In this document: piece by piece, positions 1 to 11,080 of the stretch
Position numbering within the stretch: position 1 is the first letter of the stretch
Layout of the letters: each line of letters begins with the position of its first letter
DNA from: Thinopyrum elongatum
Taxonomy: Eukaryota > Streptophyta > Magnoliopsida > Poales > Poaceae
DNA length: 64,000 nucleotides
Reading direction: 5' to 3'
NCBI GenBank assembly: GCA_011799875.1
Contig: CM022302.1
Coordinates: 321,202,144-321,266,143 of the forward strand
Translations under genes and position numbers: made by a program
Notes under the pieces: model-generated
The model's database searches: none
Told to the model about the DNA's origin: nothing
What the model saw: the letters and a program-made list of their open reading frames with translations, nothing else

Positions 1-152
1 TCCAAGGACAACAAAGGAGGATACAAAGTAACTAGTTCATCCCAATCCTTAGAGGAGTTGAGGTCTTGAATCCTTGGAGGATCTTCCCTAGATGGGGTCT
101 TGAATCCACTAGGGATCTTCTCACATGGAGGTCTTGAACTCCATGGGAGTGG

Positions 153-158
<6 letters not shown>

Positions 159-190
<32 letters not shown>
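159..190. repeat. (CT)n microsatellite
   Basis: A nearly pure run of about 16 CT/TC dinucleotides lies inside noncoding repeat DNA. Its low complexity produces an artificial Arg-Glu repeat in one minus-strand frame, so no protein should be called here. Confidence 0.95.
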
Positions 191-193
<3 letters not shown>

Positions 194-344
194 AGAAGAG
201 TAGGTAGGAGCAAAGCTCAACTAAGATGAGCTATCACTTTGCTAACCCTAAATGGAGGAGGGAGAGGTCTATATATAGTGTTAGTACAAGTTGGGGCAAG
301 TTGGAGGGATACATGGGCTAGAGGCCCGTTACACTGTGCGCAGA

Positions 345-560
345 CAGGGGTCGGATGTCCGGGCCTTCACGACGGGCCCGATGTCCGATCTGGGGTCCGG
401 ATGTCCAAGGCAGCTGTGGGTTTCGGTGTTATGATTTTCTGCCGGATTTTTGGGGCAGGGGCCGGATGTCTGGGCGGCTCGGGCCGGATGTCCGGGGCCT
501 GGAGCTGGCTTGCGGCTGTGCTGCTGGTGGTGTTGAAGCCACCAGGGGCCGGATGTCCGG
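345..560. repeat. Dispersed GGATGTCC motif cluster
   Basis: The motif GCCGGATGTCCGG, or close variants, occurs about six times in 215 bp: near 350, 378, 395, 461, 483 and 548. Spacing is irregular, so it is not a simple tandem repeat. CCGGATGTCCGG is close to its own reverse complement and is rich in CpG. The surroundings show no convincing coding frame. I infer that it is part of a transposable-element LTR or subterminal region, but I cannot name the family. Confidence 0.6.
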
Positions 561-2288
561 TTCCTCTCGTCGTGCTCCTTCATTCATGTGCTTGGGGACT
601 TGTCCATCGTTCCGAGCATCTCTGAAAGGGTCCTCTTGAAAACTAAGCATATGTAGTGTCTTTGCATTAGGTAGCAACCATGTCTCGCATGAATGGAAAG
701 GGGAAGCATTTAGGAGCGGGTTCACCTTGTGTCCAATGGCGTATGTTTGAGGTCTCATCGTATGTCCACTTAGGGCTTGGGGAGTAGTCATAGTGTACAT
801 GGGGTTGATCATAGGATGCTCCGCATCGCGTGTTCTCTTCCCGAACTCCCTCGAAAAGAGACGATCACGGTTACGCAAGTGGTTGGTTTATTTTATTTGG
901 ATTTAGTGTCAAGTTCTCTACAACCGCCGGATATTATAAATTTCCAAGTCGCCACATAACCGCAGGCATGACTTCCGAAAAGATTTAACCCTATAGGAGT
1001 GCTCCAAGTGATCCATTACAAATTACCACACGCATCCGATGGAACATCCTCACAACGTGATAACACGATGCTTACGATAAGGAATCCTGGTGGACAAGCC
1101 TCACGTCAAAGGTAAAACTAAACCAGCAAGACGTTCTGGTGTACCGACAATCCAGATAGGAGCCACGCGTATGTCGTTCTCAGGGCACACCGGATGGGCT
1201 TAACATCGGGTTGGCTGAGACACTGGTTGACTAGGGGGCACCGAACATCGTTAGTTTGGACCAGCACTGGCCCCCTCTATTATGTGGAATAAAGAATCCT
1301 TGAGGTCCCTATTAATTAATTAATTAATTTCAGTATTATTATGTTGGCAAAATTTTAAAACCAAAGTTGGGCCTTAATGGAAGAGTTCTATCCTAAGATG
1401 GATGATCAAGGGGGTCCCCATAAAACCCCACATGTGTTAGGAGCGCTCATCAAGGAACATAACACCGGTATGATGGAAACTTGGGCGGCATGAGTGGAAC
1501 AAAACAACAGGCAAAAGGCTGAGCCTTCCACCATTACCAAGTATGTAGATGCATTAATTAAATAAGAGATATTGTGATATCCCAAGAGATCCATGTCCCA
1601 ACCTGGAACAACCTGCAACTGCACCTGCAACTAGCAACGCTATAAGAGGGGCTGAGTAAGCGGTAACATAGCCAAACAACGGTTTGCTGGGATGGTGGAA
1701 GGTTAGAGGCTTATCATGGCAATTTGGGAGGCTTGACAAACAAGTGGTAGGTAGCAAGGCAAAGCGATAGCAACGAGAGAACTAGCAAGCAAAGATAGTA
1801 GTGGTATCCAAGGTAATGGTCATCTTGCCTAAAATCCCGCTAGGAAGAAGACCGAATCCAGGAAGTAGACGATCGGGCATAGTCGAACGAATTCTCACAC
1901 TCCGAAACATAACTGGGAACTATAGAGAAGAAGCATAACCGGAGAGAAGCAAACAACACGGTAAACAAACAAGCATAAACATGGCATGATGCACAACCAA
2001 TTATGATGCATGTCCATTTTAATGAGGCATGGCATGGCAAAGTGCAACAAACAATACTACAAATTAAGTGGAGCTCATTATGCAAAGAGTTGCATGCATG
2101 TTGATGAAACTTCACATTCAAGTATTTAGTTCACCCTCGTTTTTGTACACGACAATTTTAAATGTTGGTTAACATGGCAAGAGGTGAAGCATAATTAAAC
2201 TACACATCTAGGCAAAGTTTAAATGAGGCCGGAAACAATAAATAACAATTCCAGAAAATCCCCATATGTAATTTTCGAATTTGGTACT
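561..2288 (-). repeat. Noncoding LTR-like retrotransposon remnant
   Basis: No coding frame of credible length is present. From about 900 the text has the character of grass gypsy LTRs read on the minus strand, with long AT-rich and CA-rich stretches and a TTAATTAA microsatellite near 1310-1330. It ends abruptly at 2288, where a new element begins with TGTCGATG. I cannot place outer ends or target duplications, so family and limits are uncertain. Confidence 0.45.
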
Positions 2289-2781
2289 TGTCGATGTGAA
2301 AACCAGCAGACCTCGGGGTCGGGGGTCCCGAGCTGTGGATCTCGGACAGATGGTAACAGGAATAGGGAGACGATGTTTTACCCAGGTTCGGGCCCTCTTG
2401 ATGAAGGTAAAACCCTATGTCCTGCTCATGTTTATATTGATATCGATGTATCGAGTACAGAGTTGATCTACCTCGAGATCGTAAGATGAGGTCTAACTCT
2501 AGGGCTAGGTGAATGATATTGCATTGATCTTCCCCCTACGGGCTAAACCCTTCGGCTTATATACACGCCAGGGGGATCTAGGGTTACAAGGTCGGTATCT
2601 AGGCATAAGGCGACAAGAGAAGTCTTGGAGTATACGACAAGCCTTCGGTGGATGTAATCTAGATCATGCCTCCTGCGTATAGCCTCCGGAGTCCTTCCAT
2701 TAGAATGAATGAGGGCCCATCAGCCCAATCCGAGGAACATGGGCCGACTAGGTTAGTACCCCCTAGTCTGGGACACCGTCA
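2289..2781 (-). repeat. 3' LTR of a minus-strand gypsy element
   Basis: The segment starts TGTCGATG and ends ACACCGTCA, giving TG...CA ends. The next bases, GTAGCCCCCGAAC, read on the minus strand as a polypurine tract (GGGGGCTAC) abutting the LTR, so the element points leftward and this is its 3' LTR. It contains an 18-base motif (2377-2394) found identically in the Tat-type LTRs at 49935, 52571 and 58974. The other LTR is not in the window; the element is cut off by about 4.5 kb. Confidence 0.6.
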
Positions 2782-2793
2782 GTAGCCCCCGAA
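2782..2793 (-). other. Polypurine tract beside the 3' LTR
   Basis: On the minus strand this reads as a G-rich tract ending GGGGGCTAC, directly next to the LTR end at 2781. The same arrangement is seen in the Tat-type element at 53308, which supports a minus-strand orientation. Confidence 0.55.
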
Positions 2794-3249
2794 CTGGTCT
2801 TCTACACCGAGGACGATTTCCTTGACGAGGACAACCTCGGATCCAAAGTCCTTGGCTCGACAAACAAGTTCCCCTTCATGATTTCTTCATTCCCTGTCCA
2901 CTCTTCAAAGGAGCAGTGCTTTGATAAGACCCAGCCGAGCTCATACCCTGCCCGAAGAGATTTGATAACTTAGCCTCGAAGGTCAGCCACCTAGGTGTGA
3001 ACAGTTCCACCTAGTGTGACAACTTTATCGAAGCGGCGCACCACACGACTGGTCGGGCAGTTACTGTCCCCCCTAGATCGTGGCTTGAGGCTGCCATTTT
3101 ATTGGCACGTCCCATGGAGGTGGAGATCATTCCCGTTTTCTCAGGAATATCATCAAGATTTTGTTTCCCCCCATATGCATAACGTCATCTTTCATGGGAG
3201 TGGTGTTTTTATCGGCTCAACAAAGGGGACTCTTGGCCTTTCATCAGCC

Positions 3250-3257
3250 TATAAGAG
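3250..3257 (+). promoter_or_regulatory. TATA box of antisense PF04195-type gene
   Basis: TATAAGAG lies 126 bp upstream of the ATG at 3383 and points opposite to the host element. The context (internal position, own ATG, intron-like segment downstream) suggests a private promoter for the antisense ORF. This is inference from position and sequence only. Confidence 0.45.
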
Positions 3258-3382
3258 CAAAAGAGAGGATATCACAGGCAGCCACACTCTCATTTCCCCC
3301 ACCTGCTGCTTCATCTAGCTCCAGTGCCCAGATCCAATCTCACACTCCTTTCCCCTAGCGAGTCCAAATTCCCCCACCAGCC

Positions 3383-4254
3383 ATGGCTGATACCCTCAAA
3401 GGGCATTGGAGTGGTTCCATCGTGACAGACGGCACCATCCAGGAGCTGCGTGACGTGGGCTATCTCTACGCCAACATCGCCGCCCGCGCTCCAGGCGCCG
3501 GCCAGCAAGTGCCCGCTCCCAACGCAGGGGAGTGGGTAATCTTCGTCCCCCACCTCATCCGATGCCTGGGGTTCCTGTTGCACCCATTCATGCGTGGGAT
3601 GATGTTCTACTACGGGCTCGACTTCCACCATATGGCCCTGAACTCCTCCATCTTGCCTCCTTCATCACGGTCTGCGAGGCCTTCCTCCGTTGCGAGCCGC
3701 ACTTCGGCCTATGGCTGAAGACATTCGGGGTTAAGCCGAAGTCCAGCGGCTCCGATCTGGTGGAGTGTGGAGGGGCCATGGTTAGTAAGAATCAGGGTGC
3801 TAACTGGTTCAAGGGCACCTTCATCGAAACGGTGAAGGAGTGGCAGAAGGAGTGGTTGTACATCACTGAGCCGCTCGCCCCTAGCCAAACCGAGGTCCCA
3901 GCCTTTTTGGCCGGGCCTCCGAAGAAGGTCAAGTCTTGGAGGGAGAAGAGTGTCGCCTGGGGGAACCCAGACGAGGTGGAGGCCATGATCAAGAGGATCA
4001 AATGGTGGTCTACCTCGAAGAACCTCCACCTCACCGACGTCATCAACGACATGCTCAACCGCCGAATCCTTCCACTCCAACTTCAAGATACCCCGATATG
4101 GGAGCAAAAACCCGAGGATGCGGGCCCCGTCACCGCTTTCTTCTGCTCCACCTTGGCCGGTATGAGGACGCGGCTCCTCAAGCTGGCCAAGGACAAGATC
4201 CCCAAAGAGGGGGAGAACCTTGGCTTCGAGGACGGATACAAAGCCCCCCGGTAA
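3383..4254 (+). pseudogene. Antisense ORF, putative gypsy-type transposon domain (PF04195-like)
   Basis: The reading frame opens at ATG 3383 (MADTLKGHW) and resembles the plant family annotated as putative gypsy-type transposon (PF04195), whose function is unknown. A frameshift near 3640 moves the frame, after which about 200 residues continue with the family-like blocks HFGLWLKTF and ECGGAMV. The coding run ends at GTAAGT at 4251, which together with TTGCAG at 4331-4336 looks like an 86-bp intron; a second coding stretch follows to about 4540 (RLYWVQKVLCPAPLPEEP). The ORF lies on the strand opposite to its host LTR element and next to the 3' LTR, so it appears to be antisense cargo rather than gag. 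The frameshift makes this copy non-functional. Confidence 0.6.
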
Positions 4255-4336
4255 GTGCTCTATCACACAAGTCTAAGTTGTTATTTCCCGTACTGTGGGG
4301 CAGATCCTAACGAATCGTTTTGTTTGATACTTGCAG
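4251..4336 (+). other. Intron-like segment in the PF04195-type gene
   Basis: A consensus donor (GTAAGT) and acceptor (TTGCAG) bound 86 bp between two coding-like stretches. Phase is not perfect between the visible exons, which could reflect another small indel. Retention of an intron fits an antisense gene, because splicing signals on that strand are invisible in the retroelement's genomic RNA. Confidence 0.45.
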
Positions 4337-4544
4337 AAGAGGTTGTACTGGGTGCAGAAAGTGTTGTGCCCGGCCCCACTACCAGAGGAACCCATAACTC
4401 CTCTACTCACGGCGCTCCTAGTCGAGGTGGTGGCCCCCAAGGGGGCGAAGACCCAAAAGGGCAGGGCAAGTGCTCGGACCCGGGAGACATCGGTCACCCG
4501 GTCCGAGGAGACCCATGCCTCATCCATCCATCAGTGCCAGTTGT

Positions 4545-5985
4545 TTTTTGCTTGTTTTTGGTTTTTCAGAATATCAGTACCAAACGAAGTCCAAATGCTA
4601 CGAAACCTTTTGGTGATTTTTTTCTGCACATGAGAGACCCTGAAAACTTTGGGAGGGGATGAGAAGAAGGAGAAGTGGTCCACAAGGCACCAGGGCGCGC
4701 CCAGGGGGGTAGGGCGCGCCCTGGTGGCTTGTGGGGCCCACGTGGCTCAGTTCGAACTAACTCCGCCTCTATAAATTATCTAAAATCGTGAAACCAACAG
4801 GGAAGTCCACGATATACTTTTTCCACCGCCGCAAGTTCCAGAAGCACGAGATTCCATCTGGACGCCTTTTCCGGCACTCTGTCGGAGGGGGAATCAATCA
4901 CGGAGGGGCTCTACATCATCCTTGATGCCCTTTCGATGATGCGTGTGTAGTTTACCACGGACCTACGGGTCCATAGTTAGTAACTAGCTGGCTTCTTCTC
5001 TCAATTTGGTCTTCAATACAATGTTCTCCTTGATGTTCTTGGAGTTCTATCCGATGTAATTACTTTTTGCGATGTGTTTGTTGGGATCCGATGAATTGTG
5101 AGTTTATGATCAGATCTATCCATGAATATTATTTGAGTTTTCTCTGAACTCTTTTATGCATGATTGTTATAGCTTCGTATTTCTCTCCGATCTATTGATT
5201 TGGTTTGGCCAACTAGATTGATTTATCTTGCAATGGGAGAAGTGCTTTGTAATGGGTTCGATCTTGCAGTGCTCAATCCTAGTGACAGAAGGGGACATGA
5301 CACGTATGTATCGTTGCTATGAAGGGTAAAAAGATGGGGTTTATTCATGCGTGAGTTTACTTTGTCTAAATCATGTTATCTTGCTTAAGGCGTTACTCCG
5401 TTCTTTATGAACTTAATACTCTAGATGCATGCTCGATAGCGGTCGATGTGTGGAGTAATAGTAGTAGATGCAGAATCGTTTCGGTCTACTTGTCTTGGAC
5501 GTCATGCCTATATACATGATCATTTCCTTGGATATCGTCATGATTATTTGCTTTTCTGTCAATTGCAATAGTAATTTGTTTACCCATCGTATGCTATTTT
5601 CAAAAAAGAAGCCTCTAGTGAAAACTATGGCCAAAGGTCTACTTCTATCACATATTAAAAATGCTAAAAATACCATTCTGCAATTTTCCTTTATTTATTT
5701 TATTTGTATTCATTTATTTATTTTATTTTGTATTTTTGTTCGATCTATCTATCTATCACCATATAATTTAATCTTGCAATTAACCGCCAAGGGATTGACA
5801 ACCCCTTGTTCGCATTGGGTGCAAGGATTTGTTATTTTGTGTGCAGGTGCTGTTAATGAGTTGTTGCATGATTCTCCTACTGGATTGATAACCTTTGTTC
5901 CATAACTGAGAGAAATACTGATTTCTACTGTATTGCATCATCCCCTCCTCTTTGGGGAAAACCCAACGCAGCTCACAAGTAGCAC
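4545..5985. repeat. Noncoding Triticeae repeat, family not assigned
   Basis: No coding frame is credible. A GC-rich block near 4690-4740 contains repeated GGGCGCGCCC-like words, followed by a long T-rich tract and a 3' part ending near AACGCAGCTCACAAGTAGCA. Text of this type recurs in Triticeae genomes, but I cannot assign it to a class or define terminal repeats. It separates the gypsy fragment on its left from the exonuclease fragment on its right. Confidence 0.4.
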
Positions 5986-5989
5986 CAGC

Positions 5990-6204
5990 GTTTGAGGGTG
6001 ACGCATGATCACGTACGTTCGTGCTGCCATTATGCATGCAGTTGCTCCGTGCGCAGTGCCACGATGCAGTTACCCGCTGCAAAAACTGGCATGCGGACGT
6101 GCCCAGAATTGAGGCCGCCCGGCCCCCATTTATTGCCGCGACCATTTACCTTAATCTTTAGTGCCCCACGACGACACATACAGAGAGGATATCCAGCGGC
6201 TCCA
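5990..6204 (+). other. Upstream flank of captured exonuclease fragment
   Basis: This stretch precedes the exonuclease-like ATG and contains mixed-composition sequence without coding character. It may be the original 5' flank or leader of the captured gene. I see no clear TATA box that I would defend. Confidence 0.3.
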
Positions 6205-6621
6205 ATGGCGCTCCCCATGGCTCCAATGGCGCTCACAGCGGCTGACGACGACAATGGGCAGCAGTACACCAAGCCTCACATAGTGGACACCCACGTGAGA
6301 GGGAAGGACCTCTCGGTGGTGTACACAAACGAGCCAGTCTCGGTGGAGAGCTCCATCCACACTATGGAGTAGTTGCTTGCTGAGGATAAGTACCAAGTCG
6401 TCGGCTTCGACCTCGAGTTCACTGGCGATCGTGCCGGGTATGATCAGAAGGTTGCCATCGACCAGTTGCATGTGCACCATGACGTCCTCGTCTACCACTA
6501 CCACCTGGCCACAAGGCCTTATGAGCGTTACGCCAGGTTTATCAACAGCCTGGACTACAGTTTCGCTACGGTGGACACCAAAAATGATCTAAAAGCGCTC
6601 AAGATTTTGGGCTTGCACTGA
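6205..6621 (+). pseudogene. Captured 3'-5' exonuclease-like fragment (DEDD type)
   Basis: Starting at ATG 6205 the frame gives a protein with the block VVGFDLEF, which matches the Exo I motif (D-x-E) of RNase D/WRN-type DEDD 3'-5' exonucleases. The frame carries one premature TAG at 6370-6372, most simply explained as CAG to TAG, and resumes for 82 codons. It stops at 6621, before the later Exo II and Exo III motifs, so only the N-terminal part of a catalytic domain is present. At 6612-6621 it runs directly into chromovirus gag sequence. It is not part of a normal retrotransposon and is probably a captured host-type gene fragment, inactive here. Confidence 0.6.
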
Positions 6622-6631
6622 CGCATAGAAG

Positions 6632-7563
6632 GTTAGGTTTGCCAATCACCAGCTAGATGGACCGACAGCTGCATGGTGGGAGAACTACACCACCAAATAG
6701 CCCATAGCGAACGTGACGTGGGATCAGTTCCAGCAGGCTTTCCGCACCGCTCATGTTTCAGCTAGAGCCATGAGTCTGAAGAAGAGGGAATTCCGCAACC
6801 TACGCCAAGCAAGCTATTCAGTGGGACAGTATGTGGATGAGTTCAGCCAGTTGCCTGATATGCTATAGGAGATGTGGCCACACATGCCGCTAAACAGGAG
6901 AAATTTCTGGAGGGACTGAACGATGAGCTGGGAGTTCAGTTGACTGTGGCTACATTTAATAATTACTAGGAATTTGTTGACAAGGCTATTATTCTTGAAG
7001 GCAAGCAGCAGCAGATGGAGAATCGCAAGAGGAAGTACGGACAAGGAAAGTATAACTCTGGAGTTCAGCAGAAGCCCCACTACACCTCGTACTTGGGAAA
7101 TAATGGATCGGGATCCAATAAGTTTGGACGACACAACCATCAGAACCATCGAGGTCATTCTCATCATGGAGGAAATGGACATAACCATAATGGCCATAGG
7201 AATGGCAATGGGAATGGAGGAAACGGAAATCAACATCGTCCCAGCCCAGCAACACCGGCAAAGAAAGATCTGAGCCACATTACCTGTTTCAAGTGCAAGA
7301 ACACAGGACACTATGCCACCGATTGTCCCGAAGTGAAGAATGGGAATGGCAAAGGAAGCTCTGGAAAGAAGCCCAATCCTTTCACCACAGGTCAGGCGAA
7401 CCATGTCAATGTGGAGGAAATTTACGAGCAGCCAGACGCAGTTGTTGGTAAGTTTTTGATTAGTGCATTTATAGCCCTTGTTCTTTTTGACACTGGTGCA
7501 TCGCATTCATTCATATCAAGGGTATTTGTGGATAAGTTTAACTTGCCGACCGTAGCCCTTAGT
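6632..7563 (+). pseudogene. Chromovirus gag and start of protease
   Basis: The gag part begins mid-domain (VRFANHQLDGP, then AAWWENY) and includes in-frame stops near 6698 and 6866 and a further shift before 7015. From 7015 the frame is open: a His/Gly/Asn-rich linker, a CCHC zinc knuckle at 7284-7329 (C-x2-C-x4-H-x4-C), then the aspartic protease motif FDTGASHS near 7486-7509. The first roughly 100 residues of a normal gag are absent because the sequence is joined to the exonuclease fragment. Nucleocapsid and protease would package and process the element's RNA and polyprotein. Confidence 0.7.
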
Positions 7564-7568
7564 CACCT

Positions 7569-8343
7569 ATGTTAGTGAGTTCCCGGGGAGTAGAGTCTAT
7601 GGCTAGTCAAGGATGTTTTCAGTTACCGTTGACCATAGGGAGGCATGTTTTTCCCACATACCTCATCATCCTACAATCACAAGGATTGGATGTAATCCTA
7701 GGAATGGACTGGTTATCTAGGTACGAAAGAAATATTGATTGTGCCAGTAAGTCGATTCTTCTCACCACCCAAGAGGGAAAACAGATCAAGTATGTGTCCA
7801 GGCATATGCCAAGGAGGACCCAGGTGAATTCTCTCATGGGAGTTGTTCAGGAGGAAGTACCAGTTGTCAAGGATTATCCCGATGTGTTTCCAGAGGAATT
7901 GCCCGGCATGCCACCGGATAGGGATATTGAGTTTTTGATCGATTTGTTGCCAGGCACAGGACCAATATCCAAGAGACTGTATCGGATGCACACAAATGAT
8001 TTGGAAGAAATTAAGAAGTAGATTAAGGAATTATTGGAGAAAGGTTATATTTGACCGGGTTCATCACCTTGGGGAGCCCCGGTACTTCTAGTGGAGAAGG
8101 ATGGAGCCTTGAGAATAGTTGTGGATTATCCTTCATTGAACAAGGTGACAATCAAGAAGAAGTACCCCTTGCCGATGATCAATGATTTGTTTGACCAGCT
8201 AGTCGGAGCTAGTGTATTCCCCAAGATCGATCTTTGATCAAGATATCATCAGTTGAAGATCTGAGAGCAGGATATACCCAAGACAGCTTTTACCATGAGG
8301 TATGGGCTTTATGAGTATATAGTCATGTCGTTTGTTTTGACTA
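7569..8343 (+). pseudogene. Chromovirus protease C-terminus and RT N-terminus
   Basis: After a frameshift near 7565 the frame runs to 8021 and contains ILGMDWLSRY and the linker ELPGMPPDRDIEF that leads into reverse transcriptase in Tekay-type elements. Between 8022 and 8343 the RT fingers and palm ([19 protein letters not shown]) continue, but with TAG or TGA stops near 8022, 8053, 8236 and 8262. These lesions alone would abolish polyprotein synthesis. Confidence 0.65.
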
Positions 8344-8823
8344 ATGCCCCTGCCTATTTTTATGAGCATGATGAACAAGGTATTCATGGAGTTCTTGCAT
8401 AAGTTTGTTGTGGTATTCATCGATGACATATTAATTTACTCGAAGAATGAAGAAGAACACAAAGAACATCTGCGCTTAGTTTTGGAGAAGCTCAGAGAAC
8501 ATCAGTTGTATGCCAAGTTCAGTAAATGTGAGTTTTGGTTGAAGGAAGTTGGATTTCTCGGACATGTTGTATCAGGAGAAGGTATAGCAGTGGACCCTTC
8601 CAAGGTTGAAGCAGTCACAGAATGGCAAGCACCCACCTCAGTCGGAGATATTCGGAGTTTCCTTGGACTCACTAGATATTACCAGAGGTTTATTGAGAAT
8701 TTCTCCAAGATCGTGAAGCCCATGACGGAGTTATTGAAGAAAGACACCAAGTTTAATTGGACCGAGGAATGTGAAGCTAGTTTTCAGGAGTTGAAGAAAC
8801 ATTTGGTTATATCCCAATGCTAA
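8344..8823 (+). pseudogene. Chromovirus reverse transcriptase, palm and thumb
   Basis: This is an open segment of 159 codons. The catalytic box [10 protein letters not shown] near 8418-8447 keeps both aspartates, and [10 protein letters not shown] and [12 protein letters not shown] mark the connection toward RNase H. A stop at 8821 and a frame change separate it from the RNase H segment. The enzyme would copy the element's RNA into cDNA inside cytoplasmic particles. Confidence 0.75.
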
Positions 8824-9263
8824 TTCTTCCGAACATACGCAAGGATTTTCATGTGTATTGCGACGCTTCTCGTCGGGGACTTGGAGGCATTCTTATGCAA
8901 GAAGGAAGAGCTGTTTCTTACACCTCACGTCAGCTTCAATCTCATGACTTGAACTATGCCATGCATGATTTGGAGTTAGCAGCCATAGTGCATGCGCTCA
9001 AGACCTAGAGACATTTCCTTATTGGAAATAGTTGCGATGTTTACACGGATCACAAAAATTTGAAGTACATCTTCATGCGGAAGGAGTTGAACCTCAGGCA
9101 GAGCAGATGGTTGGAGCTCATAAAGGATTACGACATGAGATTGCATTATCACCCCAGAAAGGCCAATGTTGTGGCAGATGCATTGAGCCGTAAGAGTTGT
9201 GTTAATACTGTCACAACACGAGGATTACCTCAACAGTTAGCCGACGATCTCAAAGATCTCTGA
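8817..9263 (+). pseudogene. Chromovirus RNase H
   Basis: The segment has VYCDASRRGLGGIL (first catalytic Asp), then ELAAIVHALKT, YTDHKNL and the terminal [14 protein letters not shown], which is the usual gypsy RNase H order. A TAG at 9006-9008 interrupts it where a Trp codon (TGG) is expected, and a TGA closes it at 9261. RNase H removes the RNA strand during reverse transcription. Confidence 0.7.
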
Positions 9264-9287
9264 TTGGAGATAGTTCCATGAGGATTT

Positions 9288-9871
9288 ATGGCAGCACTAG
9301 AGATTCAATCCACTTTGTTGGGAAGGATCCAAGAAGCCCAGAAGTTGGACAAAGGCATTGCAGAGATAAAGGACAGAATGAATAGAGGAAAAGCAGAAGG
9401 ATTTCGTGAGGATGAGCATGGAACCTTATGGTTTGAGCATGTTATTTATGTGCACAATGACCCAGAGATCAGGAAGTTAATTCTTCAGAAGGCTCATGAT
9501 TCTCCTTACTCAATACACCCAGGCAACACCAAGATGTATTTGGACTTGAAGGAAAATTTCTGGTGGACAGGAATGAAGAACGATATTGCCGAGTATGTAG
9601 CAGTATGCAACGTATGCCATAGAGTAAAGGCATAACATGACAAACCAGTAGGATGACTTCAACCTTTGCCGATACCTGATTGGAAATGGGACAAGCTTGG
9701 CATGGACTTCATCATAGGATTTCCCAGGACTCATTCAGGTTATGATTCTATATGGCTAATAGTTGATCGCTTGACCAAGGTAGCTCACTTCATCCCCGTG
9801 AAAACCACCTATACATGTGCTAAGTTGGCGAAGATATATACGAACAGGATCGTATGTCTACATGGAGTTCC
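9288..9871 (+). pseudogene. Chromovirus integrase, N-terminal part
   Basis: An HHCC zinc-binding domain is visible (HDSPYSIHPG...CNVCHRVKA, about 9496-9633), followed by a stop at 9633. The catalytic core begins near 9666 with WDKLGMDFIIGFPR (first catalytic Asp) and IVDRLTKVAHFIPV. The frame is cut at 9871 by the Angela-type insertion and continues at 17988 with the second catalytic Asp. Confidence 0.75.
9867..9871 (+). other. Left target-site duplication of Angela-like element
   Basis: GTTCC here corresponds to GTTCT at 17983-17987, with one mismatch. Removing the insertion and one copy returns the integrase to a single frame, which supports these as the two copies of the target site. Confidence 0.75.
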
Positions 9872-11080
9872 TGTTGAGGAACGTCGCATGGGAAACAAAA
9901 ATTTTCCTACACTCACCAAGATTCAATCTAGGAGATGACCATCTACGAGAGGAGAGATTGGATCTATATACCCTTGTAGATCGCTAAGTGAAAGCGTTAA
10001 GAAACGCGGTTGATGTAGTCGAACGTCTTCGCGATCCAATCACGATCCGTCCCGCGAACTCCCGATCCAAGTGCCGAACGGATGGCACCTCCGCGTTCAA
10101 CACACATACGACTTGATGACGCCTTCACCTCCTCGATCCAGTGAGCGATGGTGAAGTAGTAGCTTGAGTCCTCCGGCAGCACGACAGCGTGGTGGCGGTG
10201 GTGGTGGCGGAATCTCAGCAGAGCTTTGCTAAGCACTACGGAGAAGATGGCTACGAGGGAGAGGAGGAGCAGCGCCATGGCACGAATAGATCTATATGGG
10301 TGCGGCTGCCCTCTCTCTACCTCTCTATATATAGGAGAAGGGAGGAGGGGGTGGCACCCCTAGGGGGGCGGTGGCCAGGGCAGATGGGATATACCCTAGG
10401 GAAACCCTAGGGTGACTTGCCCCCCAAGCCAGGTGGAGGCTTGCCTCCCAAGCCAGGAGGCGCCCCACCTCCCCTGGTCACGTGGGATGGGGTAAGAGGG
10501 GCGCTCAGCCCCTTAGTGTGCTGGTTTGCCCCCTCCCTCCCCTTGGCCCATGAGGCCCCCAACAATTGCCGGGACCCCCCCGAAACCCCTTTCGGTCAAG
10601 CTGGTCATCACCCGGTACCCGCGAAACAATTCTGGACTCCAATACCCTTCGTCCAATATATAGTCACCCAGTTACGTTGCGACGTTTGGTACACACAAGG
10701 TATTCCTCCGGTGTTAGTGAGTTGCATGATCTCATGGTCATAGGAACATATACTTGAGATGCAGAAAACGATAGCAATAAACTTGACACGATCATATGCT
10801 ACATTTATAGTTTGGGTCTTGTCCATCACATCATTCTCCTAATGATGTGATCCCGTATTCAAATGACAACTCATGTATATGACTAGGAAACCATAGCCAT
10901 CTTTTGATCAACGAGCTATTCTAGTAGAGGCTCACTAGGGACACGTTGTTGTCTATGTATCCACACATGTACTTGAGTTTCCAATCAATACAATTCTAGC
11001 ATGGATAATAAACGATTATCATGAACAAGGAAATATGATAATAACCAATTTATTATTGCCTCTAGGGCATATTTCCAATA
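9872..11080 (-). repeat. 3' LTR of Angela-like element, internally deleted
   Basis: This LTR is 1209 bp against 1805 bp for its partner. Most of the difference is a deletion of about 562 bp: sequence matching 17002-17563 of the other LTR is absent, with a 3-bp TAT overlap at the junction near 10660. A TATATATAG promoter box lies at 10326-10334 (minus strand). The LTR also holds short repeats of the CTCCCAAGCCAGG type near 10430-10465. Confidence 0.85.
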
